In this document: piece by piece, positions 8,990 to 18,656 of the stretch | Position numbering within the stretch: position 1 is the stretch's first letter | Layout: every line of letters starts with the position of its first letter | From: Sediminicola sp963974715 | GTDB lineage: Bacteria > Bacteroidota > Bacteroidia > Flavobacteriales > Flavobacteriaceae | Direction of reading: 5' to 3' | Length of the DNA stretch: 64,000 nt | Assembly (NCBI GenBank): GCA_963974715.1 | Contig: CAXBDK010000018.1 | Location: 18,482-82,481 of the forward strand | Position numbers and translations under genes: made by a program | Notes under the pieces: model-generated | Told to the model about the DNA's origin: nothing | Database searches by the model: none | The model's input: only the letters and a program-made list of their open reading frames with translations

Positions 8990-10480
8990 ATGAAAAAAAT
9001 CGGTCTTTTACTGCCCCTTATCTTACTGTCCATGGCCGGTCTGGCCCAACAAACCAACAAACGGACCATCGTCACCACCGATGGGGAGATCGACGATGTG
9101 GATACCTTTATCCGTTTTCTATTGTACACCAATGAATTCGATACCGAAGGATTGGTGTACTCAAGCTCCATGTGGCATTGGAAAGGGGACGGAAAAGGGA
9201 CCACCCAGGTTTCCGAAATGGAAATGACCCGAAATATGTACGGGGAACGGAAGGAACTGAGGTGGCCCGGCACCAACTGGATGCAGGAATTGTTGACCGA
9301 ATACGATAAAGTACATGCCAACCTGAAACTTCACGATCGAAACTTTCCAACTGCGAAAGAATTGTTGGCTTTGGTAAAAGTAGGCAACATTGATTTTGAA
9401 GGAGATATGGAAAAACGCACCGAAGGCTCGGAGTGGATCGCCCAAAAATTATTGGACGGAGATGATCGGGAAATTTTCCTACAGGCCTGGGGCGGTACCA
9501 ACACCATTGCCCGTGCTTTAAAATCAATAGAGGAAGACCATTCAGGTACCGAGAATTGGCACGCCATTAAGGAAAAAGTTTCAAAAAAGGCGATCCTCTA
9601 TACCATCATGGACCAAGATGCCACCTACCGGAACTATATAGGCCCAAATTGGCCAGAGATACGGGTTTTTTACAATGCCAACCAGTTTTGGTGCTTTGCA
9701 TACCCTTGGAAACAAGTGGTTCCCAAAGAACAACAACCTTATTTGGAAGGGAGTTTTATGGGGGCGAATATTATCAATGGCCACGGCCCCTTGTTACAAA
9801 AATACTATTCCCATGGAGATGGACAAAAGCAAGCTGGTGACCCCGACCATTTTCAGGGAGATATTGCCAAAATAACCAATACAGCTGTGGGCAGTTTTGG
9901 CAAATACGATTTTATTTCGGAAGGTGATAGCCCTGCTTTTTTACATTTGGTAGAAGTGGGACTGGACAATTACGAAGATCCATCCTATGGGGGATGGAGC
10001 GGACGCTTTGTTAAATCGGCGGATAATCCTTATCGATACGATGATGGCGATGCCGCCTCCGACCTAAATCCCCTGACCGGGAAATTGGATAAGAGCTATG
10101 CACAGACCCGTTGGATAAAACCCATGCAGCTGGACTTTGCCGCACGGGCCGATTGGTGCATAAAAACTTTTGAAGAGGCAAACCATGCCCCACAAATCAA
10201 GGTAGCCGAAGGCCGTGCCATAGCCGTAAGACCCGGCGAAACGGTAACCCTTAACTTATCAAGTAACGATGTGGACGGACACCCAGTATATTTTACGGTC
10301 TGGCCGTATGGTGAGGCCGGGGCCGGGTTGACCACAGTGGAACAAAAATCGGATATCGCCAAGGTTAACATCCCGACAACGGCCAAAGCGGGGGAAAAAT
10401 ACCATGTTATCGTTGAAGGTACCGACACCGGCTTTCCGGCCCTGACCCGTTACCAACGTGTTATCTTTACTGTAAAGTGA
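8990..10480 (+). CDS. DUF1593-family secreted protein (nucleoside-hydrolase-like fold)
   Basis: Secreted protein of 496 residues. The start at 8990 is chosen over the upstream ATG at 8954 because it begins a clean signal peptide (MKKIGLLLPLILLSMAGLAQ). The mature N-terminus reads RTIVTTDGEIDDVDTFIRFLLYTN, the DUF1593 hallmark, and its Asp cluster resembles the calcium-binding start of inosine-uridine nucleoside hydrolases. A C-terminal beta-domain (about 410-496, VRPGETVTLNLSSNDVDGHPV) is the usual second DUF1593 module. Enzymatic activity is unproven for most of the family. It is the last gene of the plus-strand carbohydrate cluster. Confidence 0.88.
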   Translation: MKKIGLLLPLILLSMAGLAQQTNKRTIVTTDGEIDDVDTFIRFLLYTNEFDTEGLVYSSSMWHWKGDGKGTTQVSEMEMTRNMYGERKELRWPGTNWMQELLTEYDKVHANLKLHDRNFPTAKELLALVKVGNIDFEGDMEKRTEGSEWIAQKLLDGDDREIFLQAWGGTNTIARALKSIEEDHSGTENWHAIKEKVSKKAILYTIMDQDATYRNYIGPNWPEIRVFYNANQFWCFAYPWKQVVPKEQQPYLEGSFMGANIINGHGPLLQKYYSHGDGQKQAGDPDHFQGDIAKITNTAVGSFGKYDFISEGDSPAFLHLVEVGLDNYEDPSYGGWSGRFVKSADNPYRYDDGDAASDLNPLTGKLDKSYAQTRWIKPMQLDFAARADWCIKTFEEANHAPQIKVAEGRAIAVRPGETVTLNLSSNDVDGHPVYFTVWPYGEAGAGLTTVEQKSDIAKVNIPTTAKAGEKYHVIVEGTDTGFPALTRYQRVIFTVK

Positions 10481-10573
10481 TCATGCCCTTTATTGCATTT
10501 TCACAATGATGTGTCCATCACGACTCTTATAAAACGATACCTAGTTCCCAAGGTTTGGGAGGGATGGGGTGTC

Positions 10574-11479
10574 TTATTTATGTTTACTTCCAAATGGGGA
10601 ACGTTTGATCAAAAACTTCAATCCACGTTTGTACCCGTCCACCAGCCCCATTCCCAATGGGTAGTGCCTAGACCTTGTGTAAATGTTCTTTCCTTGATCG
10701 TCGAATATCTTAAAATCTACTTTGGTGTCATAATTTACCGTGGTGGAAGAATTGGAGGAATTAAAAACGACCCCTTTAGCATCCTTTTCATTCCTGTCCT
10801 TATTTTTTTCCTTGTAGGTCGTATAATCGGTCGCATTGCTCGTAGCACCCTTATTTATGACCGTTGTGGCGCCGTAGGCAACAAACTCCACCCCTAAAAT
10901 GGCCGCTATCTCGGTTGGGAGCATGGTAGCCAAGGTAGCCGCCCCAAGATCGTTTTTTGCGAGCAATGCGTTGGTGGTCATGGGATCTTGCACCTTGAGG
11001 CCGTATGAAATTTCTTCCCTTAGAATATTGGCACATTCATTTTGTACCTGCACCCCAAAAGCATCACTTTGTATGGCACCATCATTGGAGGTTATGGAAA
11101 AGGGCAGCACGGCTATTTTATTCTTACGGTCTATAATATCGGACTGTATGGAAGCTAGGGTGGGCTCCTTTAATTTGTTTATCAGCTCTATTCTACCACT
11201 GGCAAATTGGATCTGGTTTACATCCTTCCTTGCGATATTATATTCCAGCTCCTCGCCGACATGTTTAAACTTGATATCCCCAGAGGCCATATCGAGTACG
11301 GTACCTTTCTTTATATCACCATTTAACATAACGACCATATCCACTTTTTCCTGGGCAAAAAGGGCGCTGCACATAACCATACAAAAAAAGGCCATTAACA
11401 AGATCCACCTTTTATTTTTTTCCTTCTTTTTCAGCGTGTTATTGTTTCTGTGTTGTCCAAATAAAACGTTCTCTTTCAT
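10574..11479 (-). CDS. Secreted protein with CsgG/LpoB-like region, function unknown
   Basis: Protein of 301 residues. A basic N-terminal tail (KKKEKNKR) precedes a hydrophobic signal ending CSALFAQ. Residues about 45-95 (MVVMLNGDIKKGTVLDM...) look like a small beta module found in flavobacterial exported proteins. The core KIAVLPFSITSNDGAIQSDAFG followed by NECANILREE resembles the start of CsgG/LpoB/TolB-N-like periplasmic domains, including a later 'ILGVEFVAYGATTVI' strand. No lipobox Cys is clear. The first Met is kept as start, but an internal Met just before the signal core is possible. It is divergent from the LytS/LytTR pair and may be under its control; that is inference. Confidence 0.7.
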   Translation of the reverse strand: MKENVLFGQHRNNNTLKKKEKNKRWILLMAFFCMVMCSALFAQEKVDMVVMLNGDIKKGTVLDMASGDIKFKHVGEELEYNIARKDVNQIQFASGRIELINKLKEPTLASIQSDIIDRKNKIAVLPFSITSNDGAIQSDAFGVQVQNECANILREEISYGLKVQDPMTTNALLAKNDLGAATLATMLPTEIAAILGVEFVAYGATTVINKGATSNATDYTTYKEKNKDRNEKDAKGVVFNSSNSSTTVNYDTKVDFKIFDDQGKNIYTRSRHYPLGMGLVDGYKRGLKFLIKRSPFGSKHK

Positions 11480-11554
11480 ATCCTTTAATTTTGATTCTGG
11501 GGCGAAATTATAAAAACGGGAGGCCCGTCCTAAAATAACTATACCAACTAGCCT

Positions 11555-11575
11555 GTTTCATATATAAAATGAAAC
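11555..11575. promoter_or_regulatory. Small inverted repeat in divergent promoter region
   Basis: GTTTCAT (11555-11561) and ATGAAAC (11569-11575) form a 7-base perfect inverted repeat around 7 AT bases. It lies between the CsgG-like gene and the divergent LytS/LytTR operon. It could be an operator for either; one occurrence only. Confidence 0.25.
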
Positions 11576-11721
11576 CTCCAACGGTTTACTTCTAAACGGG
11601 AAAGTGGACAGTTTAATTTTCGGTAATTTTGTATGATGGGAATGCGCTTTGGTATATAAACACAGCTTCCTTTCAAAAAATATTGTTCTTTAGTATTGAA
11701 CTCGTTTAAACTTTATACGGG

Positions 11722-12771
11722 ATGGGTACCGATCTAAGAGAAAATCCAGGGGAATTTCACCTAATCGAAGCGCTGGTACGAAAAAAGTTCAGCATATACA
11801 GACATGCCACGGGGGTTGTGCTCCTATTTGCACTTTTCATCAGTATAAAACCGCTACGGGAACATAACATACCCGATCTGCTGACGACGCTCCTTGTTAT
11901 ATTAGGTGTCTTTTACGTTAACCTATACGTGCTCCTGCCAAAATTCCTGTACACCAAAAAGTATTCCATCTATTTGGGATCGATGTTTTTGCTCTTGGTA
12001 CTGAGCTTACTTGCCCTGAACATTGTCCATAGTTTTTTTGATGATCCGAACCAATTGGGTCCGGATAACGAGACCCCCTCCCTTTTGATCCAATTTATAG
12101 TGTACTGTGCCCTATTGGGCCCTTTTATACTGGTCTCCACCGGGGTGAAAATTTTTCAAAAATGGGTAAAATATGATAACAGGATAAAAGAGTTGGAGAA
12201 AAATACGGTGGAAATGGAACTAAAGGCCCTAAGAAATCAGATCAACCCCCATTTTATTTTCAATACGCTCAACAACCTTAATTATCTAGTGGCGAAAGAC
12301 CAGAAAAAGGCATCCGTGGTCCTTGCACGGCTATCCGATTTTTTAAGCCATCACCTGTACGAAAACAACCAAAAATATGTATCGCTGGAGTCGGAGATCA
12401 ATTTTATCAACGATTACCTCAATCTTGAGAGTATCAGACGGGATAATTTTAGTTTTAATGTTCTCCCGCCACAGGAGGATGCCCTGGAAGTACCAACCAA
12501 TATTTTTTCAGTGTTTGTGGAGAATGCCATTAAACATAGTCTCGACCCCACAGAGGCCTCCTCTATCAGCGTGTCCTTTGAGGAATCGGATCATTTATTG
12601 ATCTTTAAATGCGTAAACACAAAATCGATAAGATCAAAAAGTGGTACCAATAAGGGCGTCGGCCTAAAAAACGTAAAAAGGCGATTGGAACTACTTTTTC
12701 CTGATACGCACACCCTATCCATCATGGACATGGACAAAACATATAAAGTAGAAATAACTTTTCCCATATGA
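11722..12771 (+). CDS. LytS-type sensor histidine kinase (His_kinase family)
   Basis: Membrane histidine kinase of 349 residues. Four hydrophobic segments occupy about residues 27-150. A short coiled linker (RIKELEKNTVEMELKALRNQ) precedes the phospho-acceptor motif NPHFIFNTLNNLNYL, diagnostic of the LytS/YpdA class. The ATPase part has FVENAIKHSLD (N box) and NKGVGLKNVKRRLELLF (G box). Its stop overlaps the start of the LytTR regulator by 4 bases, so the two form a translationally coupled two-component system. The signal is unknown. Confidence 0.95.
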   Translation: MGTDLRENPGEFHLIEALVRKKFSIYRHATGVVLLFALFISIKPLREHNIPDLLTTLLVILGVFYVNLYVLLPKFLYTKKYSIYLGSMFLLLVLSLLALNIVHSFFDDPNQLGPDNETPSLLIQFIVYCALLGPFILVSTGVKIFQKWVKYDNRIKELEKNTVEMELKALRNQINPHFIFNTLNNLNYLVAKDQKKASVVLARLSDFLSHHLYENNQKYVSLESEINFINDYLNLESIRRDNFSFNVLPPQEDALEVPTNIFSVFVENAIKHSLDPTEASSISVSFEESDHLLIFKCVNTKSIRSKSGTNKGVGLKNVKRRLELLFPDTHTLSIMDMDKTYKVEITFPI

Positions 12772-13475
12772 ACTGTATTGTTGTAGACGATGAGCCCATT
12801 GCTAGGGAGGTCATTAAAGACCTGATCAAGACCCAACCATCCTTAAAATTCGTAAAAGATTTTAGCGATGCCCTAACCGCAAGGACATTTTTGGCCTCCA
12901 ATAAGATCGATCTTATATTCCTTGACATCGAAATGTGCGGACTAAACGGATTGGAGTTGGCCGAAAGTATTTCTACGGACACCTTGGTGATTTTCACGAC
13001 GGCGTACAGAAATTACGCCGTTGAAAGTTATGCTTTGGATGCCGTTGATTATTTGGTGAAACCCATATTTCAAGAGCGCTTTGAAAAGGCCGTAAAAAAA
13101 GCGCTTTCCCTTAACAGATTGCTTTTAAAAGAAGAAACGGATACACAGGGAGCGACCAAAACCTTTCTGTTCGTCAAGGCGGACCGCAAGTACCATAAAA
13201 TTTTGTTCGAGAAGATACTTTTTATTCAAGGCCTCAAAGATTATTCGCTGATATACAGTGGCAACGAGAAGATCATGACCTTGTTAAACCTAAAAACCCT
13301 GCACAATCAATTGCCCCCTGAGAGATTTATCAGGGTCAGCAAATCCTATATCGTAAACGAGGCCGCCATAGATGCCTTTGATAATAAGACCATTTATATC
13401 CAAAATCATGAAATCCCCATAGGAAAGGTCTATCAGGATGATTTTTATGAGCAGTACATCAACAAAGAACTATAA
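12768..13475 (+). CDS. LytTR-family response regulator
   Basis: Response regulator of 235 residues. The receiver domain has the acidic pocket D7-D8, phospho-acceptor D53 (FLDIEM), T77/T78 and K98 (VKP). The C-terminal LytTR DNA-binding domain spans about 125-235 and includes FVKADRKYHKILFEKILFIQGLKDY in two readable parts plus the RVSKSYIVN segment. The start codon lies in an ATGA overlap with the LytS gene. Targets are unknown; the divergent CsgG-like gene is the nearest candidate. Confidence 0.96.
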   Translation: MNCIVVDDEPIAREVIKDLIKTQPSLKFVKDFSDALTARTFLASNKIDLIFLDIEMCGLNGLELAESISTDTLVIFTTAYRNYAVESYALDAVDYLVKPIFQERFEKAVKKALSLNRLLLKEETDTQGATKTFLFVKADRKYHKILFEKILFIQGLKDYSLIYSGNEKIMTLLNLKTLHNQLPPERFIRVSKSYIVNEAAIDAFDNKTIYIQNHEIPIGKVYQDDFYEQYINKEL

Positions 13476-13503
13476 GAAAACCGTTGATCATACGTTAAGG
13501 TCA

Positions 13504-14754
13504 TTATTCCCTGTCGATGCGGTATAAACGGCCTGCGTCGGTAATGGCGTACAAAGCGTTATCGGTTCCCTGTGTCAGATCCCTAAAACGCTGGCCTTCG
13601 GAAGCAAGCAAACGCTCTTCCCCCGTTACCCTATTGTCCTCGATCACCAAACGTGCGATATGGGTACCGCTAAGTGCACCGACAAACAGATTGTTCTCCC
13701 ATTCCGGAATACGATCGCCCGCATAGAAGGTAATACCGCTAGGTGATATTACGGGGTCCCAATAATAGACGGGCTGCTCCAGCCCCTCCTGTTCCTGTAT
13801 GCCCTCCCCTACCGGCTCACCGCCATATTCGATGCCATAGGTGATGGTAGGCCAACCGTAATTTTCGCCCGGTAGGACCCTGTTTATCTCGTCGCCGCCC
13901 CTAGGGCCGTGCTCACTCTGCCACACTTCCCCCGTCACGGGATGCAGGGCCAGTCCCTGCGGATTTCTATGGCCCATACTGTACAGTTCCGGCAAGGCGC
14001 CCCCTTCGCTGAACGATGGGTTGCCTGGAGCCGGGGATCCATCCACTGTAATACGGACAATTTTACCGAGTGCCGCCGTTACCGATTGCGCCAAGGGTCG
14101 GGTATCCATGCCGGACCGATCGCCCGTGCTTACGAGCAGGTTTCCCGTTTCGTCGAACAGGATACGACCGCCATAATGGTTCCCACCATTGGCCGAAGGA
14201 TCTGCCCGATAGATGATCGTTGGATCTTCAATGACCGATTCATTTTCCGCCAATTGTCCTTTGGCAACCGAGGTCACCGTACCTCCCGCCACATTTTCGG
14301 AGAACACCCAGTAGACCATACGGTTATCGGCAAAATCGGGATCTATACAGATGCCCAACAATCCTCCCTGTCCCGCATCGTTTACCCCTGGAAGCCCCGT
14401 GATAGCGTCACCCACCGTACCGCTAGCGGTCACGATGCGCAGATTTCCCGCTTTTTCGGTCACCAGCAACCTGCCGTCGGGAAGGCTGGTAATGCCCCAT
14501 GGCGCGGTCAAAGAAGAAGTAACAATAGTGGAAACGTAGGGTGTTGTGGTAGTCACCCCATCCACCCTGGTCTGTCCTTCAAAGGCCGGCTCATAGTCCG
14601 TATTGGGATCGTTTGTTTCCACGGGCATTCCCGTGCTCGGGTTTTCAGGATCGGGATCGGGTTCCGGCACCACATTCTTTTTATCGTCATCGGAGCAGGC
14701 CATCATATTCAACAATACGGCCATTATACACACTATAAAAAATCTATTTTTCAT
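13504..14754 (-). CDS. PQQ-dependent sugar dehydrogenase lipoprotein (Glucose/Sorbosone dehydrogenase family)
   Basis: Predicted six-bladed beta-propeller of 416 residues related to soluble aldose sugar dehydrogenases (GSDH family). The start at 14754 is chosen because it begins a lipoprotein signal (MKNRFFIVCIMAVLLNMMACS). An acidic/proline linker follows. Family motifs are PWGITSLPDGRLLVTEKAG and HRNPQGLALHPVTGEVWQSEHG, the latter containing the usual metal/PQQ-contact His and Arg. It is convergent with the LytTR gene, 28 bases away. Sugar specificity and actual PQQ use cannot be decided from sequence. Confidence 0.93.
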   Translation of the reverse strand: MKNRFFIVCIMAVLLNMMACSDDDKKNVVPEPDPDPENPSTGMPVETNDPNTDYEPAFEGQTRVDGVTTTTPYVSTIVTSSLTAPWGITSLPDGRLLVTEKAGNLRIVTASGTVGDAITGLPGVNDAGQGGLLGICIDPDFADNRMVYWVFSENVAGGTVTSVAKGQLAENESVIEDPTIIYRADPSANGGNHYGGRILFDETGNLLVSTGDRSGMDTRPLAQSVTAALGKIVRITVDGSPAPGNPSFSEGGALPELYSMGHRNPQGLALHPVTGEVWQSEHGPRGGDEINRVLPGENYGWPTITYGIEYGGEPVGEGIQEQEGLEQPVYYWDPVISPSGITFYAGDRIPEWENNLFVGALSGTHIARLVIEDNRVTGEERLLASEGQRFRDLTQGTDNALYAITDAGRLYRIDRE

Positions 14755-15144
14755 ATTTCCATGAATTATGTTCATATCAGGGAGACCGTTTCACCGTACG
14801 GAACGCATTCCATTCAAAAAATTCCGGATATGGCCTCCCAGGCTACCCGAAATTTATACCGTTTTCTTCTTTTCGAAGAATCGACAAAGATAAGGGATTG
14901 ATTACCAGAAGATGAAGGAGCCGTTCATAAATTCCTGTTAATGTATCAAAGCTATGCACAAACGATGATGGATGGCGGATAGCCCATGGAAACGATGCAA
15001 TCGACCACAGGAACAATAGGGCCCAGAGGCTCCGAAATCTTATTATAATGCAGCGCTAACCACACCAATGGGATGGGGCTCAAAAAATTACAGATCATTA
15101 CCTGACAGCGGATGATCAAAACCCGACCTGTGCCATACCGACAA
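14755..15144. other. Intergenic region, no gene recognised
   Basis: About 390 bases between two minus-strand genes. It should hold the promoter of the sugar dehydrogenase near 14755-14900. No conserved frame, RNA or strong hairpin was seen. Confidence 0.4.
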
Positions 15145-18100
15145 TCATAATTTGATCTTCTTGCCCTCCTTTATTTGCAGTTCGCTCTTTTTTAAGATAC
15201 CGTTAAAACTTTCCACCTCTACTTCCATAAACTTTTTGAATTTCTGATCGATGGCCTTAAGCCTGTTATTGAAAATATCGTAGACTTCGTTCTGTTGGTC
15301 GGTAGGTTTGAAGTCGACCCCTTTTCCGGTAATATCACTTGCAAGGGCGCTCAGTCGACCGTACAATTTCATGGGGGACCTAAAGGCATCCTCACGCGCA
15401 CCCGTTAATTGAATGTCATATAACGACCCTGCGATGGCTTCGGCTTGGATACGGAGTTGTTCGGCCTTTTTGCTGTCGCCCCTATTTTTTAAGAGCGGTA
15501 TGACCTCATTGAGTTCCGCCCTTACCTCCTCTATCCCGTTGATCATGGTAACCGCAAGGTTCATCGCATCGCGCAGTTCCAAGGAAAAGGCCACCTGTTT
15601 TTCGATATCTTCCAGACTGCCCTCGGAGGTAGGTTCCTTTAGGACTTCCATCTCCCTTATAAACTCCTTTTCGCCGACGATCAATTTCACCTTATACTTG
15701 CCCGGAACCACCCTAGGGCCGTATTGTCCGCGCATCAGATCCAGATCCCATGTCACCAGTGGTCTCCACCCTTCCCCATTGAGCTGTACCCAGGGCCTTC
15801 CCGGAGGGGTGGACCGCAATTTGGGCTTAAAGGTAGGTTCGTACCGCAGGTCCCACATCACCCTGTTCACCCCTGCCGTGTTCTCGCCTTTAAGGGTACG
15901 GACAATCTCATCGTTGGCCGTCAGGATCTGTATTTCCACTTTTTGGTCCGTACTGTCCCTCAGAAAATAATTGATGTCCGATCCATAGGCAGGGTTTCTA
16001 CCGGAATTTAGGCTAGGCCCATCCGTTTTTATTCCCTGTTGATCGTTAAAGCGATAGGAAGGCCGTACGCTGAACAAATGTGCCTCCTTGCCCTTGGCAT
16101 CCATATCGTATTCGCGCAAAGGGGATATATTGTCCAGAATGTAGTATCCCCTTCCATAAGTTCCCACTACCAAATCGTCAAAACGTTCCTGGATCTCCAA
16201 CCAATACACCGGGGCCGGGGGCAGGTTGTTCCGCAAGCGCATCCAACTTTCCCCATCGTTGGTACTTATGTAAATGCCGTTGTCCACCCCTAGGTACAGC
16301 ATCCCTTCCCTTTTTGGGTCTTCTTTGATAACGTGCGCAAAACTGTGTACCGATCTGGGCACCGTGCCACTTACCAATTTCCAGGTTTGGCCATAGTCCG
16401 ACGTTTTATAGACATACGGGTCAAAATCGCCCATTTGGTGAAGGTCCACCGAAATATACACCGTCCCCTTTGAAAAGCGGGAGGGCTCTATATTGGCGAT
16501 GGTACCCCATTTGGGAAGGTCGGGAATGTTGGCGGTTACATTTGTCCATGTTCCCCCGCCATCCTTGGTAAGGTTAACTTGGCCATCATTGCTCCCTGTC
16601 CAGATGAGGCCCGGTTCCAATTTTGATTCCACTATACTGAAAAGGGTGGCGCCGTCGAAAGTCATCAGGTTATCGATGGCGATCCCGCCAGAATTCTGTT
16701 GATGGGTCTTGTCGTTCAATGTAAGGTCGGGACTAATGACCTGCCAGCTCTGTCCATCGTCATCACTTTTATGGACAAACTGGCTCCCAACGTATACACG
16801 GTGCCGGGTATGTGGGGAAAAGGCCAAGGGGAAGTTCCAGTGCCACCTGTACTTTAACTGTCCAGGCTCCCATCCATATCCCGCTTCGGGCCATACCCGC
16901 ACTTCCCGTGCGTGGCCCGTTTTTGCATTGTAACGCTGTAGGCCCCCATCATAACAACCTGACCAGACGATATCATTGTCAAAAGGGTCGGGTTGCGCAA
17001 AACCGCTTTCACAGCCCCCTACCCCTTCCCAGAGGCCCAACGGAATATACCCTTGCCTACTATTGCTGGGCCCTTTATAGGAATACCCATCCTGACGGTT
17101 GCCATAGACATTATACGGGATCTGATCGTCCACGGCGGCATGGTACATTTGGGCAATGGGAAGGACGATCCGCTGAAAACTTTTCCCGTGGTTCAAGGTA
17201 ATGCTGGCGCAACCATCGTGGGCCACCATCATCCGATCTGGATCGGTAGGATCCAACCAAATGTCGTGGTTATCCCCTCCCGCGGGCATTCGCCCGTACG
17301 TTTTGCCACCATCCTTTGAAACGCTGAACCGGACACTGGCAAAATAAAGTTCGTTGGGATCGGACGGCGAGACCGCCATTCTTGTATAATAGGGTGCCCT
17401 TTCGGCAATATCATGGTTACGGCTCTGAAGGGTCCAAGTGTTCCCAAAATCTTCCGATCTGTACAGGGCGGGGCTATCTATTTCGAACAGGGCATATACG
17501 ATATCGGGACTGGAATGTGAAATGGCCACGCCCGTTTTACCTACGGGGCTGTCCTTACCACCTGGAAGTCCGTACTTTGAAAGTGCTTCCCAAGAGGCGC
17601 CCCCATCGGTGGTCCTATATATGCCCCCTCCAAGGCCCCCACTGTTCAATCCCCAAGAATTGATATGTACGGACCACATGCCCACAAGGAGCCGATCGGG
17701 GTTCTGGGGATCGATGGCCAGTTCGGCCGCGCCCGTGTTTTCGTCCACAAAAAGGATCTGTTCCCATGTTTTTCCTCCATCGATAGTCTTATAGACACCA
17801 CGCTCCTGTTGGGGTCCGTAGGTATGGCCCAGGGCCGCTGCATAGACGATGTCCGGATCGGTGGGGTGCACGATGATCCGACCGATACGCCCCGTTTTTT
17901 CGAGGCCCATATTTTTCCATGTCTTTCCCGCATCCTCGGATCTATAGATACCATCGCCCATGGCATGGGCCGGCCGAATGACGAAGGTTTCCCCTGTTCC
18001 CACCCAGACGATATTGGGATCGGTGGGCGCAATTGCCAAAGATCCGATGGAAGATACCTCCTGCCCATCAAAAATAGGATCCCAAGAGATGCCCCCATCC

Positions 18101-18303
18101 ACTGTTTTCCACAGTCCGCCCGAAGCGGCCCCGATATAATTGACCATGGGATCTCCGGGCACTCCCGCAATGGCAATGGCACGATTGCCCTCCGGTCCTA
18201 TAAAACGAAAATCGAGATTGTTGAACAGGGCGGGATCGGTCTGGGAAAAAACGTTCAAAAAAAGGAATAGAAAATAAATGGCGGGGAAACTTTTAAAATT
18301 CAT
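15145..18303 (-). CDS. Large secreted VPS10/BNR-repeat propeller protein
   Basis: Secreted protein of 1052 residues, of the group often annotated as sortilin-like or 'glycosyl hydrolase' with BNR repeats. The start at 18303 gives a signal peptide (MNFKSFPAIYFLFLFLNVFS). Many Asp-box repeats of the S-x-D-G-G-x-T/S-W type are visible from about residue 55 to 700 (SEDAGKTWKNM, TKDGGGTWTNV, STNDGESWMRL), consistent with one large or two smaller propellers. The C-terminal third has a beta domain and then a helical, charged region (about 900-1050). Peptide-binding or sensing roles are known for VPS10 propellers; enzymatic activity is not supported here. It appears to be a single-gene unit. Confidence 0.88.
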   Translation of the reverse strand: MNFKSFPAIYFLFLFLNVFSQTDPALFNNLDFRFIGPEGNRAIAIAGVPGDPMVNYIGAASGGLWKTVDGGISWDPIFDGQEVSSIGSLAIAPTDPNIVWVGTGETFVIRPAHAMGDGIYRSEDAGKTWKNMGLEKTGRIGRIIVHPTDPDIVYAAALGHTYGPQQERGVYKTIDGGKTWEQILFVDENTGAAELAIDPQNPDRLLVGMWSVHINSWGLNSGGLGGGIYRTTDGGASWEALSKYGLPGGKDSPVGKTGVAISHSSPDIVYALFEIDSPALYRSEDFGNTWTLQSRNHDIAERAPYYTRMAVSPSDPNELYFASVRFSVSKDGGKTYGRMPAGGDNHDIWLDPTDPDRMMVAHDGCASITLNHGKSFQRIVLPIAQMYHAAVDDQIPYNVYGNRQDGYSYKGPSNSRQGYIPLGLWEGVGGCESGFAQPDPFDNDIVWSGCYDGGLQRYNAKTGHAREVRVWPEAGYGWEPGQLKYRWHWNFPLAFSPHTRHRVYVGSQFVHKSDDDGQSWQVISPDLTLNDKTHQQNSGGIAIDNLMTFDGATLFSIVESKLEPGLIWTGSNDGQVNLTKDGGGTWTNVTANIPDLPKWGTIANIEPSRFSKGTVYISVDLHQMGDFDPYVYKTSDYGQTWKLVSGTVPRSVHSFAHVIKEDPKREGMLYLGVDNGIYISTNDGESWMRLRNNLPPAPVYWLEIQERFDDLVVGTYGRGYYILDNISPLREYDMDAKGKEAHLFSVRPSYRFNDQQGIKTDGPSLNSGRNPAYGSDINYFLRDSTDQKVEIQILTANDEIVRTLKGENTAGVNRVMWDLRYEPTFKPKLRSTPPGRPWVQLNGEGWRPLVTWDLDLMRGQYGPRVVPGKYKVKLIVGEKEFIREMEVLKEPTSEGSLEDIEKQVAFSLELRDAMNLAVTMINGIEEVRAELNEVIPLLKNRGDSKKAEQLRIQAEAIAGSLYDIQLTGAREDAFRSPMKLYGRLSALASDITGKGVDFKPTDQQNEVYDIFNNRLKAIDQKFKKFMEVEVESFNGILKKSELQIKEGKKIKL

Positions 18304-18656
18304 CTTGGTTTGGTTATGGCTTAAGATCACTAAGTTAACCCTTCGTGCGATAGGAATCGCCCATACCCCGTATTTTTGAAAGTTTCTTTAAAAAATGTCT
18401 TTTTTGGGTGCCATTTTTAAAGTTCTTTTAAAAAACGGGCCCAGAATAGTAAAAAACAAAAAGGATCTGGAACCATAAAGCAACAGGTCGGCCCTTCCAA
18501 GCGTATCCTTATGGACAGCTGATCTGCCATTTGTTGGGATTGTGGCCTGTAGCAGGTGTTGCCCGCCCCAAATAAAAACTAGGTCAGCTACGTAAGAAGT
18601 TGTATTTTAATTCTATAATTGAGCACAAAATCCCATAGGGCGCAAAACGCAGATCC
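18304..18656. other. Divergent intergenic region
   Basis: About 350 bases between divergent genes. There are A/T tracts around 18380-18440 with a partly repeated AAAGTT(T)CTTTxAAAAAA pattern. No gene, RNA or clear operator was identified. Confidence 0.35.

Noticed and set aside
13909..14901. Plus-strand frame of 330 codons
   Set aside because: Antisense of the Glucose/Sorbosone dehydrogenase gene, which has a lipoprotein signal and family motifs.
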